Shown here piece after piece: positions 17,568-26,698 of a stretch of 64,000 nucleotides of DNA; positions within the stretch are counted from its first letter, which is position 1, and each line of letters begins with the position of its first letter. The notes below the pieces were generated by a model, which was not told where the DNA came from, searched no databases, and was given only the letters and a program-made list of their open reading frames with translations. The translations under genes and the position numbers were made by a program. The stretch is from assembly GCA_963666805.2 (NCBI GenBank), contig CAXXWR010000003.1, positions 310,001 through 374,000 on the forward strand, read 5' to 3'. This stretch comes from Fusibacter sp963666805. GTDB lineage: Bacteria; Bacillota; Clostridia; Peptostreptococcales; Acidaminobacteraceae.

Positions 17568-18476
17568 ATGCTTCAATATGTGGATACATTCTTGCAAGTA
17601 GTAAGAGATGGAACGCTTTCAAGTGCTGCCAAAAATCTCTATGTCTCACAATCTACAATCAGCAATCGTTTAAAATTACTTGAAACTGAATTGGGCACAC
17701 CTATTTTCCACCGCAATAAAGGGCAAAAACAAGTTGAATTGACACCTGCTGGTGAACAACTGCTCATCTTGGCACAAGAAATGATGGCACTTGAAAGAGA
17801 TATCCTTTCACTCAAAAAAAACGCCCAACAAAAAATATTGACCATTGGTAGTGTTGACAGTATCAACAATCACACTTTCATCCCTTGCTATTTAGATATT
17901 TTATCCTCTATGAAAAATTTATCACTTGAAGTGAAAACGCATCATTCTAGTGAAATTCATGAGTTATTAAACAACCAAATCATTGATATTGGGTTTGTTT
18001 TTAGTCGTGTAAAATCGCAAAATATCATTGTGAAACATCTCTATTCAGAAAATATGGTCCTCTTGTCAAACTGGGATAGTCCTTACGGTGCAGACGTTCA
18101 TGTCGCCAACCTAAAACGTAAAGATGAAGTCTATTTATCATGGAATCCCGAATTTGTCCTTTGGCATAATAATTTTTGGCATATGGGGCAACGTCCCTAT
18201 GTAACGGTCAATACAGGCAGTATGATTAAAGATTATTTAATTCATAATCCTAATGCATGGACTATTGTACCGAAATCCGTAAGTGCTTCTCTTATCAAAA
18301 TAGGCTCTTTAAAGGTGAGTCATGTCACGCCAAGGCCACCAGAACAGCACTGTTTTCAAGTCACGTCAAAATATCCAAAAGTAAGCCGTAAAGAATCTAT
18401 TCAACTCTTTACTGAAAAACTCTACGATTATCTAAAAAGCTGCGATTGGATTCATACTACCTATTCCTTAGAATAA
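17568..18476 (+). CDS. LysR-family transcriptional regulator
   Basis: A 302-residue LysR regulator. The N-terminal winged HTH (SSAAKNLYVSQSTISNRLKLLETELG) is followed by a linker helix and a periplasmic-binding-like effector domain (about 90-295). RBS GAGGAGG. It is divergently transcribed from the RraA-like/gltS operon across 106 bp, the classic arrangement for a LysR activator and its target. The inducer is probably the transported dicarboxylate or an intermediate (inference). The effector domain is Trp-rich (WNPEFVLWHNNFWHMG), unlike generic LysR members. Confidence 0.88.
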   Translation: MLQYVDTFLQVVRDGTLSSAAKNLYVSQSTISNRLKLLETELGTPIFHRNKGQKQVELTPAGEQLLILAQEMMALERDILSLKKNAQQKILTIGSVDSINNHTFIPCYLDILSSMKNLSLEVKTHHSSEIHELLNNQIIDIGFVFSRVKSQNIIVKHLYSENMVLLSNWDSPYGADVHVANLKRKDEVYLSWNPEFVLWHNNFWHMGQRPYVTVNTGSMIKDYLIHNPNAWTIVPKSVSASLIKIGSLKVSHVTPRPPEQHCFQVTSKYPKVSRKESIQLFTEKLYDYLKSCDWIHTTYSLE

Positions 18477-18535
18477 ATTTCAAAGAAAAAATAATCTATT
18501 ATTATTGGCTCTGATAAATTGACCCTTCAAAAAAT

Positions 18536-18580
18536 AAAAAACTGCCGGTTTAGACCTTATAGGGTCAAAATGGCAGCTTT
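18536..18580. terminator. Terminator between lysR and exoA
   Basis: CTGCC...GACC / GGTC...GGCAG hairpin. The T-tract is strong on the minus strand (TTTTTTATTTTTTG) and weak on the plus strand, so it chiefly ends the exonuclease III gene. Confidence 0.8.
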
Positions 18581-18637
18581 TAATTTCTATAATGCTTCCT
18601 CTATCCTAGCGTGATAATCCCAGAAACCACTCAATCA

Positions 18638-19465
18638 CTACAAATCAATCTCCAATAATATTGGTGTATGATCTTGTCTCTCGCCTGAATCAACCATTTC
18701 TGATTTTTTCACTTTATCAGCCAAACGATTGCTCACGAGCCAGTAATCAATTCTCCAACCCGAATTATTAATTTTACTGGTTTTTACCCTTTGTGCCCAC
18801 CACGAATAAACATTTGGGATTTCACCATGCACATGACGAAAAGAATCCGTAAAGCCTCGGTTTAAAAGATTTGTAAAGCCTTGTCTTTCTTCGTCTGTAA
18901 AACCTGGAGAACGGCGATTAGCATCTGGATTAGCAAGATCAATAGGATGGTGAGCTACATTATAATCTCCTGTTGCTAAAACTGGTTTTTCTTGATCTAA
19001 TTTTTGAAGGTAGTCGGCATATTTTTCATCCCAGACTTGTCTATCTTCAAGTCTTTTAAGGCCATCACCAGCATTAGGTGTATAAACCTGAGTGGCATAA
19101 AAATCACCAAAATCAAGGGTGATTATTCTGCCTTCTAAGTCCATAGTAGTTGGTGCTCCTATCTCTGGATAATCAACTTTAGGATCATATTTATCTTTAT
19201 ATAAAAACATCGTTCCGGCATAACCTTTTCGAGCAGGTTCTCTTGAACTTCTCCACGTATATTCATAACCTTTAAAAAATTCCCCTAGTAATTCAATATG
19301 CTTTTTACTTGGTCCATTGGTTGGTAACTTGGTTTCCTGTAGTGCAATCACGTCAGGATCTTTTTCTAAAATGGTATCAATAACTTTTCTTGTCATATGG
19401 GCACGAGCTGAATCACTTGTAAGTGCCGCATTCAATGAATCTATATTCCATGAAATTAATCTCAA
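18638..19465 (-). CDS. exoA: Exodeoxyribonuclease III / class II AP endonuclease
   Basis: A 275-residue member of the ExoIII/APE1 (EEP) family that incises abasic sites and removes 3' blocks in base-excision repair. Motifs in order: ISWNIDSLNA with the catalytic Asn, ALQETK with the metal-binding Glu, TGDYNVAHHPID with Asp/Asn, WRIDYWLVS, and RQDHTPILLEID with the catalytic Asp-His. Full length for the family. Translation starts at a TTG (19465), with GGAGG 7 nt upstream and no better ATG. Single-gene unit with its own terminator. Confidence 0.93.
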   Translation of the reverse strand: MRLISWNIDSLNAALTSDSARAHMTRKVIDTILEKDPDVIALQETKLPTNGPSKKHIELLGEFFKGYEYTWRSSREPARKGYAGTMFLYKDKYDPKVDYPEIGAPTTMDLEGRIITLDFGDFYATQVYTPNAGDGLKRLEDRQVWDEKYADYLQKLDQEKPVLATGDYNVAHHPIDLANPDANRRSPGFTDEERQGFTNLLNRGFTDSFRHVHGEIPNVYSWWAQRVKTSKINNSGWRIDYWLVSNRLADKVKKSEMVDSGERQDHTPILLEIDL

Positions 19466-19627
19466 TTTACGCCTCCTATTTTTTTATGAGTTACTTTTAT
19501 TATCCTACTTGCATTATTGGTCGTTGTCATCTCTTTTATAATATCAAGATTAAATGGGTCTATCAAGACATGCGACTCATTCTTATCAACACCTTTTATA
19601 TACCCACAACACCTTCAAATAAATAAC

Positions 19628-20386
19628 CTAATGACTTGGAGTTGATAGAATCCATTTAATGCCTTTAGCAAGACGCCTTTCACTGTCTTTAAAATGCCCT
19701 CCTGAATTCCTCTCAAAAATAGTTTGAATATCTTGAGCATTAAGTCGTTTTGACAATCGAAGCGTCTTCTCTTCTACTGTTTTAAGCAGGGGATTTCTCG
19801 TGTGGCTTTCTTGATCTCCTAAGGACAAGTAGACGCTCTTGATTTGAGCTGAAATCGTTTGATTTTCAGTAAAATCAATGAATTCGGGATACCATAATGA
19901 AGCAGATGCTGAGACAATACGTTCAAAAACAGATGATTGATAAGCAGTATAAAGAGAAAATAACCCTGCTAATGAATAGCCTGCAAGCCCTATATAAGAA
20001 GGCTTAACTTCTAGTATATCAATAATTTGAGGCAGTATTTTCATTTCCAATTTTTTAAGATAATCATTTGCACCACCTAAAAAAGGCTGTCCCCTTTTAA
20101 AGGCAGGGGGTGCAGGCCAAGGTGTCATATCCCGTTCCCAAACAGTGTCGTTAATAACAGCAAAATCAAAAGGTTGAATATCAAAAGATAAACACGTTTC
20201 TAAAATAACTCTCCCCTCTTCTCTATCAGCATGTAGAACAATCAAGGGTTTCATCTCTTGAGGATTCAGCTGATAATCGGATTTAATCATGTCATCTCTC
20301 ATTTTATAAACTTGTACCTGCTGATTCAAAACTTGAATATTGTATTGAGTATAAAGTTCTTGATTAAAATGTCGATTATTTCCCAT
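19628..20386 (-). CDS. Alpha/beta-hydrolase esterase (IroE/Fes-like)
   Basis: A 252-residue cytoplasmic serine hydrolase. The nucleophile elbow GYSLAGLFSLY, a downstream acidic segment (SLGDQESHTRN) and a C-terminal GGHFKDSERR histidine give a plausible Ser-Asp-His triad of the enterochelin-esterase-like superfamily. No signal peptide, so a cell-surface siderophore esterase is unlikely. The start at 20386 follows GGGAAGGTG; it overlaps the end of the P-loop gene by 11 nt, so the two are co-translated. Substrate unknown. Confidence 0.7.
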   Translation of the reverse strand: MGNNRHFNQELYTQYNIQVLNQQVQVYKMRDDMIKSDYQLNPQEMKPLIVLHADREEGRVILETCLSFDIQPFDFAVINDTVWERDMTPWPAPPAFKRGQPFLGGANDYLKKLEMKILPQIIDILEVKPSYIGLAGYSLAGLFSLYTAYQSSVFERIVSASASLWYPEFIDFTENQTISAQIKSVYLSLGDQESHTRNPLLKTVEEKTLRLSKRLNAQDIQTIFERNSGGHFKDSERRLAKGIKWILSTPSH

Positions 20387-21191
20387 TATCATCACCTTCC
20401 CTTTCACACCACTTGATAAGGTCTGGAAAGTAAAAAGCTCGAGACTGAATCACCCTAGCACAATTTCCCAAGACCTCTTTTATAATTTTAATTTCTAATA
20501 ACTGCCTATGCTCTAAATGCCTTACTAATCCTTCTATGCCTTTAATACCTTGAGATTTCCCATAGGGAGAGTTCTCTAAATAAGCCAGCATGAGATTAAA
20601 CCATATTTCATTACCTGACTGGTCAATTCTTTCTCTTCGAGCAGTCTGAACCACATGACTCACATCAGATGACTCTATGTAAATCAGCTTAAAAGACTTG
20701 TCTTTCAAGCTTTCAAATACCTCTCTATAAAAATCAATAATTTCAGCATCAGACATTTGATAATAAAGCAATAAGCTTTCAATAATATTTTGAAAGCAGG
20801 CACATTCAAATAAATTTCCCTGTCCATCAAAGGCTTTAAAACGATTAATAATCACTTTTTTAAAGTGATTAAATGTCAATTTACCATCATAGATTTCATA
20901 CGCTTCCATCTGTTTATGAAAATCCTTGTGCTCTGTAATTACTTTGGTATAAGCGATTATAATCTTTCCATTTTCATAGGTAATATGGCTTTCAAGCGAG
21001 TTAATCAACGAAGGATACTGCTTACAAATTAACTTGTATTCTTTTGGCGTCATATAAGCACACCAAGCCAGATCAACAGGAGATAAGTCCCCCTCTCGAT
21101 AAGCGTGGTATTGAGGTAAAGCCGTTTTTAACATCGTCAATAATGTCGTTTTCCCTGAACCTTGTAGCCCTTCTATGAAAATGTTATTCAT
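20376..21191 (-). CDS. P-loop NTPase/kinase-like protein of unknown function
   Basis: A 271-residue protein with an N-terminal Walker A (FIEGLQGSGKTT, residues 5-16) and a fold resembling nucleoside or deoxynucleoside kinases. It has a mid-region lid-like stretch with VQTARRERIDQSG (Arg-rich). I cannot assign a substrate. RBS GGAGGAG directly upstream of ATG 21191. It heads a two-gene unit with the overlapping esterase, a pairing I do not recognise. It could be a thymidylate-kinase-fold phosphotransferase or an NTP-dependent regulator. Confidence 0.6.
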   Translation of the reverse strand: MNNIFIEGLQGSGKTTLLTMLKTALPQYHAYREGDLSPVDLAWCAYMTPKEYKLICKQYPSLINSLESHITYENGKIIIAYTKVITEHKDFHKQMEAYEIYDGKLTFNHFKKVIINRFKAFDGQGNLFECACFQNIIESLLLYYQMSDAEIIDFYREVFESLKDKSFKLIYIESSDVSHVVQTARRERIDQSGNEIWFNLMLAYLENSPYGKSQGIKGIEGLVRHLEHRQLLEIKIIKEVLGNCARVIQSRAFYFPDLIKWCEREGDDNGK

Positions 21192-21264
21192 TCTTCTCCT
21201 CCAAAATCCATTGCATGATTTTCAGTGAAAGCACAATCCCTATTTTATTCATTATACTCATAAA

Positions 21265-21308
21265 AGATGCTGTTATTCAACTCATCTCTTCGTCTTCAAA
21301 CAGCATCT
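21265..21308 (-). terminator. Terminator of the nitroreductase gene
   Basis: A 10-bp perfect stem AGATGCTGTT/AACAGCATCT with a 24-nt loop, followed on the minus strand by TTTTATG. Confidence 0.6.
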
Positions 21309-21322
21309 CTTCATCATCTATT

Positions 21323-22141
21323 TTATTGCCACTCAATATTGGCTTTTTTTCTTGGGACAGTTCTTTTAAATGAAACCGCTGGGTGACCAAGCACCATACA
21401 CGTTACGATTTCATTTGATGGGTCAATAGCTAATAACGATTTTATCTTGGGGTTATTCATAGCTGCTGCAACAAAGAAACCACTGAAAAAAGTGCCTAAG
21501 TTTAAGGCATTTGCCATGAGTTCCATATTCGATGAAGCTAAAGCAGCATTGACAGTTGATGGTCCACTTACTACTATAATTGCTGGTGCATTAAAAAAGA
21601 GTTGATCCCCTTTTTCATGATCCGATTTATAGGCTTCATACATACCAGACCACAAGGCTGCATATCGCTTTGCTGTAGGACTATTGCTATCTGAAGCTAA
21701 CATCTGTTCACCCATCATTTTAAGTGTTTCAAAAATCGCTAATTTAACAGTTTCTAAATTGTCTTGTACAACTGTATAAGACACATCTTGTCGATTAACA
21801 CCTGTTTGTGTAAAACGGCCTGCTTCTATAATTTTGACGAGCATCTCTTTTTCAATTTTATCTGATCGATATTGTCGAACGCTTCGTCTAAATTTAATAA
21901 AATTCAATAAGCGGTCTGGTTCAATATCAAATGTGCTTTCGTCATATTCCTTTACTTCTGCCATATCATAGTCATCCATTGAAACAGCATTTACAGGACA
22001 TACAGCAATGCAATGCCCACATTTGATACACGTTTGATTATGAATTACTGCCCTTTTTTCAATAATCTCAATATCATTTGGAAAACAGTCTTTGACACAT
22101 AGACCACATCCTATACACTTTGTTTCGTTTACTTTCATCAT
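21323..22141 (-). CDS. Ferredoxin-nitroreductase fusion
   Basis: A 272-residue protein. Two 4Fe-4S clusters sit in the first 60 residues (CIGCGLCVKDCFP and CIKCGHCIAVCP), followed by an FMN nitroreductase domain whose RRSVRQYRS motif binds the FMN phosphate. This fusion is common in clostridia and reduces nitro- or other electron-poor compounds with electrons from ferredoxin. The ATG at 22141 has AAGGGTGG upstream; the earlier in-frame GTG lacks a site. Single gene. Confidence 0.9.
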   Translation of the reverse strand: MMKVNETKCIGCGLCVKDCFPNDIEIIEKRAVIHNQTCIKCGHCIAVCPVNAVSMDDYDMAEVKEYDESTFDIEPDRLLNFIKFRRSVRQYRSDKIEKEMLVKIIEAGRFTQTGVNRQDVSYTVVQDNLETVKLAIFETLKMMGEQMLASDSNSPTAKRYAALWSGMYEAYKSDHEKGDQLFFNAPAIIVVSGPSTVNAALASSNMELMANALNLGTFFSGFFVAAAMNNPKIKSLLAIDPSNEIVTCMVLGHPAVSFKRTVPRKKANIEWQ

Positions 22142-22236
22142 AATTAATACCACCCTTAATTTTTTTCTTTCTATATTTTTTATATTTTTATCTCTTTAAT
22201 TTATAATTGGCTAAATTTCCATTGTCTCTTAAAAAT

Positions 22237-22264
22237 GAAAAATGACTAGAATCAGCCATTTTTC
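22237..22264 (-). terminator. Weak terminator after the U32 gene
   Basis: GAAAAATG / CATTTTTC stem with a GCTGATTCTAG interior, then CATTTTT on the minus strand. Confidence 0.5.
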
Positions 22265-22274
22265 ATAAATTTCT

Positions 22275-24545
22275 TTACATAATTTCTTTATTGTAGTGCC
22301 CTCTCGTGTCTTCTTCTTGATTAAAAACAGAATCTTCAATCTTGCCACCAAGTTTGCCTTTTGCCATACGAATGACAGCTTCTACTTCATCTCTTGATTC
22401 CACCGTAAAATTTAATCTAAAGGCTTCAACCCCATTAATACTTGGCATTTCATCCAGTAAATTTAAGGTTTTTCCATTTAAAATCGTACTTGTACAGTCC
22501 TTATGTGAAAGTATTGGGAAAGTCCCATGCTCGTCTTTTAACTCGTAAGTTTTCGTTCTACAAACGTCACACTGATCCAACTTTTTCATAGGACAATACT
22601 TAGTAAACATCAGGGGTGCCTTGCCATATACAATCATTTCAAGGTGAGGATTAGCCCCCTGTACCAACTTATAAGATGTCACCAATTCTTGAATTTGTTG
22701 CTTGTTCAACTCATAAGAAAGCGTCACCCTTTTAGCACCTAATCTATAAAGTTCAAAGCAAGCCTCTGAATTGACTACATTAAGCGAATAATCCGCTACA
22801 AATGTATTGGTGTCTCTGTAACGGTATATGCCCCCATAACCACCAATGAGCAACTGACCGTTCTTGTCTGTATAATGGTTTTGATTTCTTCTAATGGTAT
22901 TGTCTTCAAAATAAATGTCATCAATTCCATTCGCTTGGCAAATATCATATTGAGCCTGAGTCACTACAGAAGCAGTGAGATAGGGCTTACGGGATTTATT
23001 TTGAATATCGTCTTTAAGCGAAAAATCTATTTTTTCTTTTACGCTAACTTCCCGTCTTCTCTTTTTCTGACTTGTGATTTTAAGGTCATAAAGTGCCTGA
23101 ACAATTTCGCGTCTTGCCCTATTTAAAAGTTTAGCTGGGATAAAGGCATTGTACCCTTCATAAGCAACATGCCCCAGTTCAAAAATCGTGTCATTGAGCT
23201 TAGAAAAAGCCTTAACGATTTGATCTTTTGACGCTGGATTATTGATTGCTTCTCCTATAACGTCATCACTTTCATAAAGGTAATGGAAACCCAACCCCTC
23301 TGCGTCAACGGTGAGTTTTGCTCCAGCGTAAGCATATACTTTAATATCTAATTTAAAACGTCTAAATTCATGATCAAGTGAGTCTTCAAGCGTTTTATAA
23401 TAAGCATAATCTTTTGATATATAAACTTTATCCCCTTTAGATAGTTTTTCTTTTACCTTAATATAACAAACAACATCTGCATGGTTAATCAGGTTTTCTT
23501 CACGGTTATAAAGTTTGACTACTGTTAAATTGACGTCTTCATCATTATGACTAATTCTGATAATGTCATTTTGATTTAAAGGACGTGAGAGTCTAATTTC
23601 ATACATGCCCTTGTAACGGTTACTGATTTCACCAATTTCATAACCACTATTATTGGGTCTTAGGATATTGGTGATTTCTTTTTTATCTTCATGGAAAAGG
23701 TACCCTTTTGTAAAGGTGCGATTAAACGTTTTGCTTAAATCGTCTTTATCCTCTTCTGTAATTGTATGATCAAGTGCCTTACGGTATTTAGAAACAACAT
23801 TGGCGACATAGGCAGGCTCTTTCATACGGCCTTCTATCTTAAGTGAATCAATATCTTTCAACGCTTCAATATGGTCTATTGTATTTAAATCCTTTGTGGA
23901 TAAAATATAGTGATTTCCTAAAGATTCCCCACTTGTCGTGTCAATCAGTTCATAAGGTTTACGACAAGAACCCACACATCTTCCTCGGTTGCCACTTCTA
24001 TACCCTATTAATCCTGACATGAGACAGTTGCCTGAATAGGACACACAAAGTGCCCCATGCACAAAAATTTCAAGCGGAATCTGTGCTTCTTTTTTGATGG
24101 CTTTCACTGTTTCAATAGGTACTTCTCGTGACAAGACCACCCGTTTAGCTCCCATCTCTTTAAAGAGCATTGTTCCCTCTAAATCATCAATCCCCATCTG
24201 TGTTGAACAATGGGCTTCCATATCTTGAAAATGGCTAACAATATAATTAAAGGCTGCCAAATCTTGAACAATAATGCCATCCACACCTATTTCATTTAAG
24301 GCATCCATTTGCGCCTTCATTTCTGGGATTTCATCTTCAAAGACAATGGTGTTCATAGTGACATATATTTTGACATTTCTGAGGTGGGCATAAATCACCG
24401 CCTCCTTTAATGTTTCTAAATCAAAATTAGATGAATAAGCACGGGCTCCAAATTTTTGCATGCCCAAGTAGATTGCATCACAACCATTAGAAATCGCAGC
24501 TATTAATGCTTCCATATTTCCTGCTGGTGCTAGTAGTTCCGTCAT
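22275..24545 (-). CDS. U32-family peptidase / RlhA-like protein
   Basis: A 756-residue U32 family protein. The TIM-barrel-like N-terminal part starts ELLAPAGNMEALIAAISNGCDAIYLG, and the family signature around CVSYSGNCLMSGLIGYRSGNRG carries conserved cysteines. A long C-terminal region (DUF3656-like, about 390-750) includes CPMKKLDQCDVC. Members of this long type (E. coli RlhA/YdcP) are needed for 23S rRNA C2501 hydroxylation; shorter ones are called collagenase-like. The ATG at 24545 is preceded by GGAGGG; the extra seven codons upstream are unlikely. A hydroxylation role is favoured but not shown. Confidence 0.85.
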   Translation of the reverse strand: MTELLAPAGNMEALIAAISNGCDAIYLGMQKFGARAYSSNFDLETLKEAVIYAHLRNVKIYVTMNTIVFEDEIPEMKAQMDALNEIGVDGIIVQDLAAFNYIVSHFQDMEAHCSTQMGIDDLEGTMLFKEMGAKRVVLSREVPIETVKAIKKEAQIPLEIFVHGALCVSYSGNCLMSGLIGYRSGNRGRCVGSCRKPYELIDTTSGESLGNHYILSTKDLNTIDHIEALKDIDSLKIEGRMKEPAYVANVVSKYRKALDHTITEEDKDDLSKTFNRTFTKGYLFHEDKKEITNILRPNNSGYEIGEISNRYKGMYEIRLSRPLNQNDIIRISHNDEDVNLTVVKLYNREENLINHADVVCYIKVKEKLSKGDKVYISKDYAYYKTLEDSLDHEFRRFKLDIKVYAYAGAKLTVDAEGLGFHYLYESDDVIGEAINNPASKDQIVKAFSKLNDTIFELGHVAYEGYNAFIPAKLLNRARREIVQALYDLKITSQKKRRREVSVKEKIDFSLKDDIQNKSRKPYLTASVVTQAQYDICQANGIDDIYFEDNTIRRNQNHYTDKNGQLLIGGYGGIYRYRDTNTFVADYSLNVVNSEACFELYRLGAKRVTLSYELNKQQIQELVTSYKLVQGANPHLEMIVYGKAPLMFTKYCPMKKLDQCDVCRTKTYELKDEHGTFPILSHKDCTSTILNGKTLNLLDEMPSINGVEAFRLNFTVESRDEVEAVIRMAKGKLGGKIEDSVFNQEEDTRGHYNKEIM

Positions 24546-24641
24546 TTTCCCTCCATAAGTACGCACATCGGCGCTAAGACTTTCATTTTATCTCATAGCA
24601 TTATAACAAGTCAACTCATACAATACAAGAAAACTTGAAGG

Positions 24642-25730
24642 TTAAAAGCTATTGACTATAGAACGGCTTAACTGAACAACGACTTTAGTCCCTTGACCCA
24701 TCTCACTTTCGTATACAATCTCCCCTTCTAAAAGTTCCAATATGCGTTTTACAATTGATAACCCTAGACCGCTCCCTTGTTTTTTATGAGATTCTTCACA
24801 CTGGTAAAAACGCTCAAAAATCCGACCCTGTTTATCTGAACTAATGCCAATACCAGAATCTTCAATACAAACAATAATCCTGTCTGCTTTTAAATTAAGA
24901 TCAATTTTAACATTCCCGTTTGAAGGTGAATACTTGATTGCATTATCAATTAAATTCATCCATACTTGCCTTAAAAGATTTTTTTCAGTCTTCACAGTGA
25001 CATCATCCAAATTAACTTCAAATTCAATATTCTTTTCCTGCCATTTTTCTGACAAGACAATTAAACACTTTCGGATTTGTTCGTCTAATCTAAAGACTTC
25101 TTTATCAACTACTATTTCTTGATAATCCAAGCGCGATAATCGAAGCATATTCTCACACAAATTTGACAATCGTACAGACTCATTATGCACAAAATTAAGG
25201 TAATCGCTTTGTTCTTCTTGACTCAAATCACCCTCTAAAAGAATTTCAGAAAAGCCTGTAATAGCAGCAACTGGCGTTTTCACTTCATGTGATACATTGC
25301 TCATAAAATCCTTTCGCATGTAGTCCATTCCTTCAAGTTCCAACCCCATTTTATTCACATTTTCAATCAATTCATCCAATTCATTTTCAAAAGGATACCC
25401 CTTTCGCTTAAACTTCATTTCAGGAACACGTGCTTTAAAATTTCCTTTTGAAATCGCTATAACAGCTTCACTGGCTTTGGTAATAGGAAGGGTCATTTTT
25501 TGACTCTGATACAAGAGAACCAATCCCGTCATACAAATAGCTACAATACAAATTGAAAGACACATCACACCTATCATCAACGGACTTAGTGCCTGATGAA
25601 AAAAAATCGTCACGCAAACGCCCACTAAAACCATTGCGAGTATACAACAGATAAAGATAGTCATAATGACACTTTGAGCCAAATACTGATTTAATTTTTT
25701 CCTGTATATTTTACTTTTTTGAGATGTCAT
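24642..25730 (-). CDS. Sensor histidine kinase
   Basis: A 362-residue membrane sensor kinase with two transmembrane helices (about 20-45 and 52-75), almost no extracellular loop, a HAMP domain (about 76-130), a dimerisation helix with phospho-acceptor His148 (SNVSHEVKTPVAAITG) and a HATPase domain (NLIDNAIKYSP, DSGIGIS, GSGLGLSIV). The tiny outside loop suggests it senses membrane state or an associated transporter. It lies 15 nt downstream of its partner response regulator. Full length; no missing boxes. Confidence 0.92.
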   Translation of the reverse strand: MTSQKSKIYRKKLNQYLAQSVIMTIFICCILAMVLVGVCVTIFFHQALSPLMIGVMCLSICIVAICMTGLVLLYQSQKMTLPITKASEAVIAISKGNFKARVPEMKFKRKGYPFENELDELIENVNKMGLELEGMDYMRKDFMSNVSHEVKTPVAAITGFSEILLEGDLSQEEQSDYLNFVHNESVRLSNLCENMLRLSRLDYQEIVVDKEVFRLDEQIRKCLIVLSEKWQEKNIEFEVNLDDVTVKTEKNLLRQVWMNLIDNAIKYSPSNGNVKIDLNLKADRIIVCIEDSGIGISSDKQGRIFERFYQCEESHKKQGSGLGLSIVKRILELLEGEIVYESEMGQGTKVVVQLSRSIVNSF

Positions 25731-25745
25731 CCCAGACTTTTCCCC

Positions 25746-26426
25746 CTATCTTTTGTCATTCACTTGTGCTTTATAACCTAACCCTCTTACAGTAATCAAT
25801 TCAAAATCTGGGTAAGACTCAAATTTTCTTCTTAATTTTTTAATGTGTGAATCTACTGTCCGCTCATCGACATCAGTATCTAGTCCCCAAATCTCATCCA
25901 TCAAATCTAGTCGGGTATAGATGTGATTCGGATGGCTCAATAGCTTAAACAGTAAATAAAATTCTTTAGGGGGTAAAATATATGCTTCATCTCCAATAAC
26001 TACACTTAGTGCATCATAATCTAAAATAGCCTCACCTACCACTAGTTGCTTATCATAGGCAATCTGCGCCCGCTTCAAAAGTGCATATACACGAAGAACC
26101 AATTCTTTCATGTTAAACGGTTTAATGAGATAATCATCTGTTCCCACCCTAAAACCTTTTTCCATATCTTCAATTTGATCTTTTGCAGTTACCATCAAAA
26201 TAGGCACTGAATAGTGGGCTGATCGAATCGCTTCCGTTAGCTCATAGCCATCCATTTGAGGCATCATAATATCACTTATAATTAAATCAATATGATTATG
26301 GTCCATGACGTCAAGTGCCTCTTCACCATTATAGGCTCTATAAACATTAAATTTCTCTTGTTTCAACTTGGCACATATCATCTTGTTTAATGTTTCATCA
26401 TCTTCAACAACTAATAGTGAAAACAT
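25746..26426 (-). CDS. OmpR/PhoB-family response regulator
   Basis: A 226-residue response regulator. The receiver domain has acidic pair ED/D (8-10), phospho-acceptor Asp52 (LIISDIMMPQMDG) and the switch Lys in LIKPFN. The C-terminal winged helix (about 130-225) ends in VRGLGYKAQV. RBS AGAGGAG. First gene of the two-gene operon with the histidine kinase. An 11-nt-period direct repeat upstream (26513-26530) is shared with the flavodoxin-radical SAM operon near 48.9 kb, suggesting autoregulation and that operon as a second target. Confidence 0.92.
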   Translation of the reverse strand: MFSLLVVEDDETLNKMICAKLKQEKFNVYRAYNGEEALDVMDHNHIDLIISDIMMPQMDGYELTEAIRSAHYSVPILMVTAKDQIEDMEKGFRVGTDDYLIKPFNMKELVLRVYALLKRAQIAYDKQLVVGEAILDYDALSVVIGDEAYILPPKEFYLLFKLLSHPNHIYTRLDLMDEIWGLDTDVDERTVDSHIKKLRRKFESYPDFELITVRGLGYKAQVNDKR

Positions 26427-26512
26427 TCAGTAATCTCCTCTAAAATAAAAATAATACTCTCCTCTATTATATACCGCTATCACTTGGACTTATACCCTAA
26501 AATACCATATGA

Positions 26513-26530
26513 ATATGACGTGTATATGAC
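26513..26530 (-). promoter_or_regulatory. Direct repeat ATATGAC-N4-ATATGAC upstream of the response regulator
   Basis: Two identical 7-mers (plus-strand ATATGAC at 26513-26519 and 26524-26530) with an 11-nt period, the usual footprint of an OmpR-family dimer. On the minus strand they are followed after 18 nt by TATAAG, so they could replace a -35 box. Confidence 0.6.
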
Positions 26531-26538
26531 CACCGTAC

Positions 26539-26591
26539 TCAAGTCAAAAGGCACAATCAAGGGTTTAACTTGATTGTGCCTTTTGACTTGA
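26539..26591. terminator. 23-bp perfect inverted repeat, probable bidirectional terminator
   Basis: Arms 26539-26561 and 26569-26591 are perfectly complementary with a 7-nt loop. The inner 12 bp (GGCACAATCAAG) is flanked by AAAA/TTTT in both directions. It lies between the tRNA-like RNA and the next promoter, so it probably ends the RNA-repair transcript. The unusually long outer extension of the stem is unexplained. Confidence 0.6.
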
Positions 26592-26698
26592 TATTTTATT
26601 CTTTTTTCCCAACTGCCCACCCTCATCAATTGCTAAATCAGTATAGGGTTATAAAATGTAACGCTCAATTATGCTCATGTCACTTTGCAGGGCTTAAT

